This document shows positions 37,065-46,788 of a DNA stretch of 64,000 nucleotides, in pieces; position 1 is the first letter of the stretch; every line of letters begins with the position of its first letter. Position numbers and translations under genes: made by a program. The notes below the pieces were generated by a model that saw only the letters and a program-made list of their open reading frames with translations, made no database searches and was not told the origin of the DNA. Source of the DNA: JAVBWO01 sp036677375 (GTDB taxonomy: Bacteria > Bacillota > Dehalobacteriia > UBA4068 > UBA4997); NCBI GenBank assembly GCA_036677375.1, contig JAVBWO010000012.1, forward strand, positions 310,001 to 374,000, written 5' to 3'.

Positions 37065-37862
37065 TTATTTTCGGTATAAAATCGTCGGCTTGTCCATCAG
37101 AGAAGTATCAATATAGATAATCTTGCCTAAACGGCCCGCAGCCTCTTCGTCCGCTGTGATCTGATTGCAGATATTGAATTTGGTCATAAAATTACTGCCG
37201 TCGCCAATGCGCCATTCGATCCCATAAATATTTTGCAGGATGATCTGCTGCGTATTGGTCACATCCACCTCCGAAATAACACCGGCCGCGTCTTTTGTCA
37301 TATGGGAAACCACAGACAACCCCTTGGTCAAAGCAGCAGAATTGATTTGCTGACCCGGTAGAATATTATCGGGAATATCCGCTACCCCCCCAATGGTCAT
37401 TAATGCCAGCCCTTCCAGAAGCTTCTGGCGTTTCAAGACAAAGCCCTTGGCATCCACCTGCAGCACGCCGCCTTCTACCGGGACTACCGCTATAGCCACT
37501 CGCTCTTTCACCTCAATGACCACGGTAGAAGGCAGTCGGCGTCTTACCGCTACCGTGTCAACCCAGGGATCGGTAGATATGAGGTTTTGGGCCAGGGTCA
37601 TATTAGCTTTGTAAATATGTTCACCTGTCTTAAGCCCCGAGTGGGAAACGATTTCTTCCGTTGTTAAAACCTTATTTCCCGTCACACTGATATGGCTGAT
37701 ATTAAAGAAAGCGGACTGACTGAAAAAATACCCGGCAAAAATGCATGCCAGCAAAAACAAAAGCAGCAAAAACCAACGGATACTTCCTGTCCGCCGCCGT
37801 TTTTTTCTATAACGATCCATGGAAGAAACGTTGGAAGAAATGTTAGAAGAAGCGTTGCTCAT
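37065..37862 (-). CDS. ftsQ: Division septum protein FtsQ/DivIB
   Basis: This bitopic membrane protein of the divisome has a basic cytoplasmic N-terminus, one transmembrane segment (LLLLFLLACIFAGYFF), then a POTRA domain (HISVTGNKVLTTEEIV) and a beta-rich domain. The ATG at 37862, 5 nt after GAGG, gives 265 residues. A TTG at 37901 adds 13 residues but lies 16 nt from its RBS. It sits between murA and ftsZ, with gaps of about 300 bp on both sides. Confidence 0.87.
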   Translation of the reverse strand: MSNASSNISSNVSSMDRYRKKRRRTGSIRWFLLLLFLLACIFAGYFFSQSAFFNISHISVTGNKVLTTEEIVSHSGLKTGEHIYKANMTLAQNLISTDPWVDTVAVRRRLPSTVVIEVKERVAIAVVPVEGGVLQVDAKGFVLKRQKLLEGLALMTIGGVADIPDNILPGQQINSAALTKGLSVVSHMTKDAAGVISEVDVTNTQQIILQNIYGIEWRIGDGSNFMTKFNICNQITADEEAAGRLGKIIYIDTSLMDKPTILYRK

Positions 37863-38192
37863 ATCGTCCTCATTCTGCCCATCCGATTTTTTTCTTTTCA
37901 AAGCTGCGTTATTCTTTTCCTCCGGGAAACAGTAGGAAAGGAATGCACCGGGCGTTCCGCCGGATCAATCCCAATCAGCATGACTTTTGATTCAGGTACT
38001 TTTCCGTTCTATCACCCAATTTTTCATACCCATGCATTCCTTTTATGTCGCTCCGGAAATTGCCGGCACGCCTTCTTGATCCAAACAGCAATCCCCATAC
38101 TTCCTGGAAGGGAATCCGCTCTCCTGTGCTGTCCAGCAGATGACCCAGCTCCGCATTTTATTTAATATTATACCATTAATAGCCTATTGCCG
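37863..38192. other. 330-bp gap between murA and ftsQ; no gene supported
   Basis: Short minus-strand frames of about 27-40 codons occur (for example one starting MLIGIDPAERPV that ends close to ftsQ), but none has a good ribosome-binding site or a recognisable family. No clear promoter or terminator was found. Confidence 0.4.
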
Positions 38193-39467
38193 CTACTTTT
38201 TTTTATCCTCCAAAATCGTCCCCACTCTGACAATATCCGCCCCTAATTGTCCCAGGGTTAGCTCCAGATTCTGGTATCCCCTGTCGATATAGGCCACATT
38301 TTCCACAATGGTGATACCTTGCGCCGCCAACCCCGCCAAAACCAAGGCGGCGCCGGCCCGTAAATCGGTGGCGCGGACTCTGGCGCCTACCAACTGCTCT
38401 TTTCCGGCCACCACGGCGCCCCGCCCCACCAGGCGGATATCCGCACCCAGGCGGCAAAGCTCATCCACATGCTGAAAACGGTTTTCAAAAATATTTTCCA
38501 CAACAACGGAGGTCCCCCTAGCTTTCGTCATTAAGGCCAGCATCTGCGGCTGCATATCGGTGGGGAATCCCGGATAAGGCATGGTCTTGATATCCACCGA
38601 ATAAAGAGGGTTTTTAGCCGTCAACCGAATGTTGTTTTTTTCCACCTGAACCAAGGCGCCGGTCTGAGCTAGTTTCAACAAAACGGCGGCAATATGGTCA
38701 CTTTGCACATCCCGCAAATACACATCCCCACCGGTAATGGCCGCCGCCACCAGAAGAGTTCCTGTTTCGATGCGGTCCGGCATCACCCGGTGCACGGCCC
38801 CCCTTACCTTTTCGACCCCGTGAACGGTGATGACGTCGCTGCCCGCACCGCCGATCTCCGCGCCCATTTTCTGTAAAAAGCAGATAAGATCCACCACCTC
38901 AGGCTCTCTCGCCGCGTTACGGATCACGGTGGTACCATCGGCCAGAACCGCCGCCATGATCATATTTTCGGTAGCGCCTACACTGGGAAAATCCAGGCAG
39001 ATCTCGCCGCCTCTTAAATGATCCGCGTGAGCGTTGATATAGCCGCCCTGCTCCGTCACATCCGCTCCCATGGCGATGAGCCCTTGCAAATGATAATTCA
39101 TGGGCCGCGTACCGATGGCACAGCCGCCAGGATAAGGCAGATTGGCTTTTTTGAACCGACCTAAAAGAGGCCCCAATACAAGATTGGAAGCCCTCATCTT
39201 CTTCATAATGCTTTCCGGCGCCCCCGGCCCTCCGGCATGGGCTGCGTTTACTACCACGGTATTCTCCATCATGGATACGTCGGCGCCATAATAACGTAAT
39301 ACTGCGCACATGGACAATACATCGTCCAAACAGGGCACATTGTGGATTTCACAAGTCCCCTCACTCAAGAGACAAGCTGCCAGAATAGGCAGCACTGCAT
39401 TTTTTGCTCCATTAACCTTAGCTTCTCCCGCCAGGGGTATTCCTCCGGTGATGATGAATTGTTCCAC
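38193..39467 (-). CDS. murA: UDP-N-acetylglucosamine 1-carboxyvinyltransferase
   Basis: It transfers enolpyruvate from PEP to UDP-GlcNAc, the first committed step of peptidoglycan synthesis. It has 424 residues, full length. The catalytic Cys116 is in PGGCAIGTRPMNYH, so the enzyme should be fosfomycin-sensitive. The residue eight positions later is Asn124, where E. coli MurA and most homologues have Asp (E. coli Asp123). It lies 20 bp after murB. Confidence 0.94.
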   Translation of the reverse strand: MEQFIITGGIPLAGEAKVNGAKNAVLPILAACLLSEGTCEIHNVPCLDDVLSMCAVLRYYGADVSMMENTVVVNAAHAGGPGAPESIMKKMRASNLVLGPLLGRFKKANLPYPGGCAIGTRPMNYHLQGLIAMGADVTEQGGYINAHADHLRGGEICLDFPSVGATENMIMAAVLADGTTVIRNAAREPEVVDLICFLQKMGAEIGGAGSDVITVHGVEKVRGAVHRVMPDRIETGTLLVAAAITGGDVYLRDVQSDHIAAVLLKLAQTGALVQVEKNNIRLTAKNPLYSVDIKTMPYPGFPTDMQPQMLALMTKARGTSVVVENIFENRFQHVDELCRLGADIRLVGRGAVVAGKEQLVGARVRATDLRAGAALVLAGLAAQGITIVENVAYIDRGYQNLELTLGQLGADIVRVGTILEDKKK

Positions 39468-39487
39468 GCCATGGCCTCCCCAATTGG

Positions 39488-40399
39488 CTATTCACCCACC
39501 ACCTGCACCTCCGGCACAAGTTCTATGCCAAAGACTTGGCGCACCTGCTCCTGCACCTGACCAATTAAGGCAAGCACATCGGCGGCCGTAGCGTTCCCCA
39601 GGTTCACAATAAAATTACCATGCTTCAAGGAAACCTGAGCATCCCCTACCCGAAGGCCCTTGCAGCCTGCCGCTTCGGAAAGGCGGCCCGCATGGTCACC
39701 CGGAGGATTTTTAAATACGCTGCCGGCGGAAGGATACTCCAGAGGCTGGTTTTTGGTGCGCAACGCCAAAAGACGGCGGATCTCGCCATTGCTCCATGAC
39801 GCATCTCCGGGGGTGAGCTGCAGCTCTACCCCGGTCACCACCTGTTTTCCCCTGCTGATCCCGCTGTGCCGGTAAGCAAACGCCAAAGCATTGCTGGTGA
39901 GGGTTCTTCTGTGCCCATTATATTCCACCAGCTCCACTTTGGTTACAATGTCACCGATACAGGAGCCGTAGGCCCCCGCGTTCATCATGATAGCGCCTCC
40001 TACACTCCCCGGGATACCCGCCGCCCACTCCAGGCCGGAGTAGCCCGCTTTGGCAGTAGTCTGCGCCAAAGTCGCCAGAGGCAGCCCGGCCCCCAGCCAC
40101 ACTTTATAATCCGGTAAAAGCTCACACCAAGCGAAAGCTTCCCCCAGCTGAATCACCACGCCGGTAATACCTGAGTCGGATACCAGAATATTGGAGCCCT
40201 TGCCGAAAACAAACCAGGGCACCTCGTGTTCCGTGCATAAAGACAGAACTAGAGCAAGTTCTTCCGTATCTGCGGGAACCGCCAGCAATTCCGCCGGGCC
40301 GCCAATACGCCAGCTGGTATATTGTTTCATGGGCGCGTTTTTAATCAAAGCACCCTTGATTTCCTTTTTTAAAGCTTGATAGATAAGATCTATGGACAT
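39488..40399 (-). CDS. murB: UDP-N-acetylenolpyruvoylglucosamine reductase
   Basis: The 303-residue FAD enzyme reduces the MurA product to UDP-MurNAc. FAD-binding FGKGSNILVSD near 65 and GIPGSVGGAIMMNAGAYG near 130 are present. The AGSVFKNP segment near 225 carries the catalytic Ser of the type II family. Its ATG abuts the murC stop. Confidence 0.95.
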   Translation of the reverse strand: MSIDLIYQALKKEIKGALIKNAPMKQYTSWRIGGPAELLAVPADTEELALVLSLCTEHEVPWFVFGKGSNILVSDSGITGVVIQLGEAFAWCELLPDYKVWLGAGLPLATLAQTTAKAGYSGLEWAAGIPGSVGGAIMMNAGAYGSCIGDIVTKVELVEYNGHRRTLTSNALAFAYRHSGISRGKQVVTGVELQLTPGDASWSNGEIRRLLALRTKNQPLEYPSAGSVFKNPPGDHAGRLSEAAGCKGLRVGDAQVSLKHGNFIVNLGNATAADVLALIGQVQEQVRQVFGIELVPEVQVVGE

Positions 40400-41794
40400 T
40401 CAATCCGCCTCCCGGATCTCTTCGGCAAAAATCTGACCGCCGTGACGAATATTGCCGGCGCCCAGCACCATGACCAGATCTCCTGGCCGGACAACCTGGC
40501 GCAGGATCGCCAAAACATCTTCTTCTTTTTCACCATAGTAGACAGGTTTATTGCCCTGAGCTTTTACAGCGTCCACAATGAGCCGGGCGGAAACGCCCTC
40601 GATGGGTTTTTCAAAAGCACCGTAAATTTCATTTAAGATCACCACATCAGCATTGGCAAATGAACAGCCGAATTCCTCCGCAAATAGCATGGTGCGACTG
40701 TAGCGGTGCGGCTGGAACAATGCCACCACCCGCCGGTAAGGCAGCTTCTTTGCTGCCGCCAGCACTGCTTTGATCTCGGTGGGGTGGTGAGCGTAATCAT
40801 CCACCACCGTAATACCCCGGCCCCGGCCCAAAAGCTCGAAGCGCCGCCCTGTACCGCGGAATTTGGCAAGAGCCGCGGCGATCACCTCGAATTCCAAGCC
40901 GACCTGCCGGCCCAAAGCCACCGCCGCCAAGGCATTGCTGACATTATATTCACCGGGCACCTGCAAATGCAGGGAACCTAAAAAAGCACCCCGGCAATAG
41001 ACATCGGAGACGGTCCCGATTCCATCATTTTCGGCAATACGAATATTGGCCGCCGTATAATCTGCCGCGTCGTTTTTCAAAGCATAGGTGACATAACGAA
41101 CAGTCAACCCTTCTTGCACTCTGGCGGCAACAGGGGGACTGTCTATATTTAAGACGGCAAAGCCTTCTGCCGGGATCTGGTTGACATATTGCCGGAAAGC
41201 AGCCTGCAAACGCTCCACTGTCACATAATAATCCAAATGATCGTCTTCTACATTGGTGACCACTGCGATCTTGGGCAGGAGACACAAAAAAGAGCCGTCG
41301 CTTTCATCGGCTTCCGCCACCAGATATTTGCCGTTGCCCCACCGGGCATTGCTGCCGATGGTAGGCAAAATACCGCCCACTACAATGGTTGGATCGGCGC
41401 CGGATTCCAAGAACATGGTGCCGATCATACCGGTGGTGGTGGTCTTGCCGTGCGCGCCGGCCACACCGATGCTGTAGCGCAGCGCCATGATGCGGGAAAG
41501 AAGCTCCGCCCTGCTTACCACCTTTATCTTTTGCTGTCTGGCGGCGATCATTTCCGGATTGTCTTCCTTGATCACGGAAGAATATACCACTAAACTAACA
41601 TCGGAAGCCACTTGGGAGGCGCGGTGCCCTAACCAGATCACCGCACCCAATTGCTTCAAATCTTCCAAGACGGCGGATTCCACCGCGTCGGAACCTGTTA
41701 CTGTTACGCCGAATCCTAACAAAATGCGGGCCAGCCCGCTCATACCGATACCGCCGATGCCAATAAAATGCACTTTATTGCCAATGCCTTCCAA
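40400..41794 (-). CDS. murC: UDP-N-acetylmuramate-L-alanine ligase
   Basis: It adds L-Ala to UDP-MurNAc. It has 464 residues, with the N-terminal FIGIGGIGMSGLARIL nucleotide fold and the ATP loop GAHGKTTTTGM near 112. DDYAHHPTEIKA near 340 is typical of MurC. It starts with TTG at 41794, about 11 nt after GAAGGG. The 273-bp gap to murG holds short A/T-rich direct repeats (TTTTATACGAAA twice) but no gene. Confidence 0.95.
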   Translation of the reverse strand: MEGIGNKVHFIGIGGIGMSGLARILLGFGVTVTGSDAVESAVLEDLKQLGAVIWLGHRASQVASDVSLVVYSSVIKEDNPEMIAARQQKIKVVSRAELLSRIMALRYSIGVAGAHGKTTTTGMIGTMFLESGADPTIVVGGILPTIGSNARWGNGKYLVAEADESDGSFLCLLPKIAVVTNVEDDHLDYYVTVERLQAAFRQYVNQIPAEGFAVLNIDSPPVAARVQEGLTVRYVTYALKNDAADYTAANIRIAENDGIGTVSDVYCRGAFLGSLHLQVPGEYNVSNALAAVALGRQVGLEFEVIAAALAKFRGTGRRFELLGRGRGITVVDDYAHHPTEIKAVLAAAKKLPYRRVVALFQPHRYSRTMLFAEEFGCSFANADVVILNEIYGAFEKPIEGVSARLIVDAVKAQGNKPVYYGEKEEDVLAILRQVVRPGDLVMVLGAGNIRHGGQIFAEEIREAD

Positions 41795-42067
41795 AAAGAC
41801 ACATCCCTTCCTGTTTGATACGGAACGGCAATCTGCCGCTCTTTTTTATGAAAAATACCTGATGGCGTTTTCCTACTTTAAAAAAAACGAATGAAAGGAA
41901 TAAAAACGTTCATGAACTTTAAGATATTTTAAATTCGTATGCCGATAAGTTCGCATACCTCCCATTCCGCCGCCGCTTTTGTTTCGTATAAAATTTTTTC
42001 GTATAAAAGCGGATTAGTCTTCATGATTTACCAATGAATGATCAGTATCTGGGCAAAAAACAAAAGA

Positions 42068-43180
42068 TTAATTATACTTTTCTTCCGCCACCTGCCAGGC
42101 CTTGCGGACGATGATATCCAACGCCTCGCGCCGTCCCAGGAGCGCCGCGTTGTCCGCCATCCGCCGCCTCAAAGGCTCCTGTTCCAAAAGCTCATTGACC
42201 GCAAGAAACAAAGAATCTCTGCTCAGTTGATGGTTCATGATCATCCTGGCCGCACCGGACTTGGTCATAGACTGGGCATTGGCTACCTGATGATTGCCGG
42301 CGGCATAAGGATAGGGAATCAGAATGGAAGGTTTGCCCAAGGCCATTACTTCCGCTAAAAAGGAGGCGCCTGCCCGGCCGATGACAATGTCCGCCGCCGC
42401 CAAGGCATGTTCCATATCATGCACATAAGCAAACAGTTTCAGATTTTTATGTTCCAATACCCCGGCCGACGCTGCTAAAGCAGCCGTTTCGGCAAAAAGC
42501 TTCGGCCCGGTAATATGCAGAATCTGTACGTCTTTTGCCAAAAGAGGCGCCCATAACTCCGCCATCACTTTGTTCAGCATCCTGGCGCCTTGGCTGCCCC
42601 CGGTGAGCAACACTGTTTTTTTGTTGGGATTCAGCCCATAAGCGGTCATCCCCGCTTCTTTAGTGGCGTGCAAGATCTCCGGCCGCACCGGCAGACCCGT
42701 TAAGATATGACGTTTTTTATGAAATAAATAGTGTCCCGCTTCTGGGAAAGTCAGACAAATGAGATCCGCCCAAAGAGAAAGCAACCGATTGGTAATGCCC
42801 GGCAAGGCATTCTGCTCGTGAATGGCGGTAGCAATCCCGGTAAGCGCTCCTGCCAAAACCACCGGCCCGCAGACGTAACCTCCCGTACCACAGATGAGAT
42901 CAGGTTCAAAGGAAGCAATGATGGTTTTAGCCTGCCCAAAGCCTTTACTGCTGGTCACAATGCTTTTTATGAATTTGCTTGGCGAAGAACGGGCAATACC
43001 GGCCACACTGATACCGGTAAATTCCCAGCCGGCCCGGACAGCCAGCTCTTTTTCCAATCCATTTTCCGCGCCGATATATAGGATTTCTGTTTGAGAATCC
43101 CATTGCTTAAAGCCTTCCGCTAAGGCCAGAGCCGGATAAATATGACCCCCGGTGCCCCCCCCCGTTACAATCACTTTCAT
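42068..43180 (-). CDS. murG: Lipid II synthase MurG
   Basis: The GT28 transferase adds GlcNAc to lipid I at the inner face of the membrane. The ATG at 43180 gives 370 residues starting MKVIVTGGGTGGHIYPAL, with the conserved glycine-rich loop. A second motif, TGGSQGA near 190, and the GRAGASFLAE donor loop near 285 are present. A longer frame from 43228 overlaps ftsW and has no family support. Confidence 0.96.
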   Translation of the reverse strand: MKVIVTGGGTGGHIYPALALAEGFKQWDSQTEILYIGAENGLEKELAVRAGWEFTGISVAGIARSSPSKFIKSIVTSSKGFGQAKTIIASFEPDLICGTGGYVCGPVVLAGALTGIATAIHEQNALPGITNRLLSLWADLICLTFPEAGHYLFHKKRHILTGLPVRPEILHATKEAGMTAYGLNPNKKTVLLTGGSQGARMLNKVMAELWAPLLAKDVQILHITGPKLFAETAALAASAGVLEHKNLKLFAYVHDMEHALAAADIVIGRAGASFLAEVMALGKPSILIPYPYAAGNHQVANAQSMTKSGAARMIMNHQLSRDSLFLAVNELLEQEPLRRRMADNAALLGRREALDIIVRKAWQVAEEKYN

Positions 43181-43184
43181 AACA

Positions 43185-44285
43185 TCACCTTCGCAAATTG
43201 GCATATCGTGAAACATTAAGCAAAACACCGATAGCAGCCAGGGAAATCACCAAGGAAGTGCCGCCGTAGCTGATAAAGGGCAAGGTGACCCCTGTCACCG
43301 GCAGGCATCCCAAGGCCACTCCCAGGTTAATCAGCGCCTGTATACTGACCATGGCGGTAAGCCCCAGAGCCAGAAGGCTGCCGAAATTATCGGAAGAATT
43401 CCAGGCAATGGAAAGTCCGCGCCAGGTAAAAGCCAAAAATAAGAGAAAAACGAAAATACCGCCTACCAAGCCAAGTTCCTCTGCAATAATAGAAAAAATA
43501 AAGTCGGTATGACGGTCCGGCAGGTAATACCATTTGGCACCGCCGGCTCCAAGGCCCACGCCGGTCAAACCGCCGGATCCGATGGCCACCATAGATTGAA
43601 TGGTCTGATAGCCGTTGCCTTTGGGATCGGCCCAGGGATCCAAGAAAGCGGTGATCCGCCCTTGGCGGAAACCCTCCATCTGAATACCGATAACAATCAA
43701 CACAATACCTAGCAGAACCAAAGCAAACATGTGCGAAAACTTATTGCCCGCGCAAAGCATCATAACCCAGGCCGTAGCGGCAATAATCACGGCTGTGCTT
43801 AAATTTTCCAGCGCCACCAAACCAAAGATGACGCCGATAATGGCCACGTAAGGGAGAAAACCTTCTTTCAGCTTATGCAATACCGGCTGTCTCTTGCTCA
43901 GAGAAGCAGCCAGAAAAATCACCAAAGCAATCTTCATGATCTCCGAAGGCTGAAACCTGGTAAAACCCAGATCGATCCAGCGTACCGCACCGCCGGCCGC
44001 TACCCCGATGATCAAAACCACCCCCACCAAAAATAAGCCGACAAATAAAATAGGAACAGCCAGCTTACGGTAATTGTGATAATCGAACTGCATCAGCACG
44101 ACCATGGCACACACACCTAAAACAGCGTTGACAAGCTGCTTCTTGAGAAAGTAATAGGTATCGTTATAGGGTTTGTACTGGGCAAAATATTGGCTAGCAC
44201 TGAACACCATGATAATACCAAAGGTCAAAAGAATCAAGATAATTAAAAAAGTCCAATAATCCGGATTGTGTTTTTTCAGCAGCAT
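43185..44285 (-). CDS. ftsW: FtsW/SpoVE peptidoglycan glycosyltransferase (SEDS)
   Basis: The 366-residue polytopic membrane protein polymerises lipid II with its cognate class B PBP. Family motifs include FQPSEIMKIALV near 120, the LPDRHTDFIFS loop near 255 and PFISYGGTSLV near the C-terminus. It overlaps murD by 10 bp and is followed by murG. In sporulating relatives the gene at this place is also called spoVE; sequence alone does not separate the roles. Confidence 0.94.
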   Translation of the reverse strand: MLLKKHNPDYWTFLIILILLTFGIIMVFSASQYFAQYKPYNDTYYFLKKQLVNAVLGVCAMVVLMQFDYHNYRKLAVPILFVGLFLVGVVLIIGVAAGGAVRWIDLGFTRFQPSEIMKIALVIFLAASLSKRQPVLHKLKEGFLPYVAIIGVIFGLVALENLSTAVIIAATAWVMMLCAGNKFSHMFALVLLGIVLIVIGIQMEGFRQGRITAFLDPWADPKGNGYQTIQSMVAIGSGGLTGVGLGAGGAKWYYLPDRHTDFIFSIIAEELGLVGGIFVFLLFLAFTWRGLSIAWNSSDNFGSLLALGLTAMVSIQALINLGVALGCLPVTGVTLPFISYGGTSLVISLAAIGVLLNVSRYANLRR

Positions 44286-45649
44286 CCTTTTCCCTCCCCG
44301 GCAAATTTATGGACAATTTCCTTAAATAAATCGCCCCGCTCTTCAAAGTTTCGGAACATTCCCCAGCTGGCGCAAGCAGGGGATAATATAACAACATCGC
44401 CGGGAACAGCCAGGTTACGGGCCGTCTCCACTGCCTTTTTAAAATCTTCCCCTGCCGGATAAAGGGCCGTATACCCTGCCGATCTCAAGGTCTCCAGGAG
44501 TTGTTTTTCCGTGGCGCCCATAGTAACCACGGCTTTCACCCGCTCTCGGATTAAAGGCGTCAGCGGTTCAAAAGAAACATGTTTGTCATAGCCGCCTAAG
44601 ATCAGGATCAGTGGTGCGTCATAAGCCAAAAGGGCTTGAATAGTGGAATCGGTATTGGTGCCCTTGGAATCGTTGATATAAAGAACACCGTCCACCTCGC
44701 CCACGATCTCCTGACGGTGCGCCACGCCGCGGAAAGTGCGAAGCCCCCGGGCGATCTCCGCTACCGGAATACCGGCAAGATAGGTCATGGCCGCCGCCGC
44801 TAAGGCATTTTCAATATTATGCCCGCCTTTTATATATATTTCCGAAACCGGCAGGATATTTACGGTTTTTTCGCCATCCTTCATGACAATATTGCCATCC
44901 GAAACGCAAAATCCTTTTGACAAAATATGACGACGGCTGAAATACACCACTTGGCTCCTGGCAAGAGAAGCCAAGGCTAAGCTGTATTCGTCATCATAAT
45001 TTAAAACTAAATAATCCTTTTCCCACTGTTTTTTGAAAATATTGGCTTTTGCCGCCATATAGCCTTTCAAATCGCCATGCCGATCCAAATGATCCGGAGT
45101 GATGTTCAAAACAGCGGCGATTTCCGGCGCGAATTCTCCCGGCCGTTCCAGCTGAAAGCTGGAAATCTCAGCCACCACAAAACCGGTCGCCGAAAGGTTG
45201 GGCGCACTTGTCAAAAGCGGCACACCGATATTACCGCCCACGAAGACCTCTTTGCCCGTTTCAGACAAAATATGCCCCGTCAAAGCGGTAGTAGTGGTCT
45301 TACCGTTGGTGCCGGTGATGGCAATGAACCGCGCTTTGCTGTATTGCGCTACTAAAAACAGCTCGCCATAGATGGGCACCCCAGCCGCTTCTAAAGCCTG
45401 AGCCAAAGGAATCTCAGGGGAAATACCTGGACTGATGAAGGCCGCGTCAAAAAAAGCTGGATTTTTGGGAGCGCCTCCCAGATATAAGGTGATCCCGGCC
45501 TGCCGCCAAGCGTCTGCTTCCGGGAAATTCGCCTCCCCTTTATCGTCTGAAAGAAACACATCGGCTCCCAGCCCAGCCAAAAACTGTGCCATGGCGCTGC
45601 CGGAAAGCCCTGCGCCCATTACCAATACTTTTTTACCCATCCATTCCAT
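44276..45649 (-). CDS. murD: UDP-N-acetylmuramoylalanine-D-glutamate ligase
   Basis: The 457-residue Mur ligase adds D-Glu. VLVMGAGLSGSAMAQFL at the N-terminus, the ATP loop GTNGKTTTTA near 112 and NDSKGTNTDST near 320 are present. The ribosome-binding region sits in the 109-bp gap after mraY. Confidence 0.95.
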   Translation of the reverse strand: MEWMGKKVLVMGAGLSGSAMAQFLAGLGADVFLSDDKGEANFPEADAWRQAGITLYLGGAPKNPAFFDAAFISPGISPEIPLAQALEAAGVPIYGELFLVAQYSKARFIAITGTNGKTTTTALTGHILSETGKEVFVGGNIGVPLLTSAPNLSATGFVVAEISSFQLERPGEFAPEIAAVLNITPDHLDRHGDLKGYMAAKANIFKKQWEKDYLVLNYDDEYSLALASLARSQVVYFSRRHILSKGFCVSDGNIVMKDGEKTVNILPVSEIYIKGGHNIENALAAAAMTYLAGIPVAEIARGLRTFRGVAHRQEIVGEVDGVLYINDSKGTNTDSTIQALLAYDAPLILILGGYDKHVSFEPLTPLIRERVKAVVTMGATEKQLLETLRSAGYTALYPAGEDFKKAVETARNLAVPGDVVILSPACASWGMFRNFEERGDLFKEIVHKFAGEGKGCC

Positions 45650-45758
45650 GGCGTCACCCTCCCGGGAATATTTTTAAGTAAGATTTGCAAACGCTTTATA
45701 AATACAGGAAAAGCCGCCTTTGGGTCAACCAAGGCAGCCCATTTTATCATAGTATGTT

Positions 45759-46745
45759 TTACAATGTGGTCAGCCACAACCCCAAAAGAACGCCAACCAG
45801 GGCCCAAAACCAGAAGACCCGCACTACCTTCTGCTCCTTCCAGCCTTTCATCTCAAAATGATGGTGCAAGGGGCTCATAAGGAAGATCCTTTTCCCCGTC
45901 AGGTGGAAGCTTGCCACCTGCAGCATCACGGAAACGGCTTCCACCAGATAAATGCCGCCCATCAAGAGCAAAACAATTTCCGTCTTGGTCAGAATGGCCA
46001 AAGCCATAACGCCGCCACCCAAGGCCAGCGAGCCGGTATCCCCCATAAAGACCTTTGCCGGATATCGGTTAAAACAAAGAAAAGCCAAAAGGCCGCCGGC
46101 CAACGCCGCGGCAGCCACAGCCAGATCCCCATATGCAATGAAGGGCTGCGCCTGCGGCACACCGGCCAACAGAAGGCAGATCATCATATAAGCTAATAAT
46201 ACCAAAAAGGAAATACCGGTACAAAGGCCGTCCAAGCCGTCGGTAAGATTCACCGCATTGACCATTCCCACCATATAGACAGCCATCAGAATATAATAAA
46301 AACCGCCCAACTCTAGCTGATAACCGGTAACCGGGATCACCAACGCAGTCCCCCGCCCCAATACGGCGGCGGCAACATAAAGGAAAAGCAAAGCCAAAAC
46401 GAACTGGCCAAGCAGTTTTTGCCGAGCCGTGAGTCCCAGAGAACGTTTCAAGAGAATAATGATCAAATCATCCACAAAACCGATAAGACCGTAGAGCAGC
46501 ACCGCCGCCAGAACAAGGAACAGAGCCGGACTAGTTTCCCCCCAGATCAGCACCGAAACCACAAAGGCCAGAAGGAAAATCAAACCGCCCATCGTAGGCG
46601 TTCCGGCTTTTTTCAAGTGACCCAGAGGCCCGTCGGTACGAATAGTTTGTCCAAATTTTAAACGGCGCAGTATGGGAATGATTACCGGACCTAAAATTAG
46701 CCCTACTCCCAAAGCTGTCACAAAAGCTGCCAATGCAATCCTCAT
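45759..46745 (-). CDS. mraY: Phospho-N-acetylmuramoyl-pentapeptide transferase
   Basis: The 328-residue polytopic membrane enzyme makes lipid I from UDP-MurNAc-pentapeptide and undecaprenyl phosphate. The Asp pair in GFVDDLI near 90, NAVNLTDGLDGL near 170, FMGDTGSLALGG near 225 and the PLHHHFE loop near 290 are catalytic signatures. It follows murE by 43 bp, with no murF in between. Confidence 0.96.
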   Translation of the reverse strand: MRIALAAFVTALGVGLILGPVIIPILRRLKFGQTIRTDGPLGHLKKAGTPTMGGLIFLLAFVVSVLIWGETSPALFLVLAAVLLYGLIGFVDDLIIILLKRSLGLTARQKLLGQFVLALLFLYVAAAVLGRGTALVIPVTGYQLELGGFYYILMAVYMVGMVNAVNLTDGLDGLCTGISFLVLLAYMMICLLLAGVPQAQPFIAYGDLAVAAAALAGGLLAFLCFNRYPAKVFMGDTGSLALGGGVMALAILTKTEIVLLLMGGIYLVEAVSVMLQVASFHLTGKRIFLMSPLHHHFEMKGWKEQKVVRVFWFWALVGVLLGLWLTTL

Positions 46746-46788
46746 CTACGACCACTCCTGCTTCAAGTTGGCTTGCACAAAACCTGTT

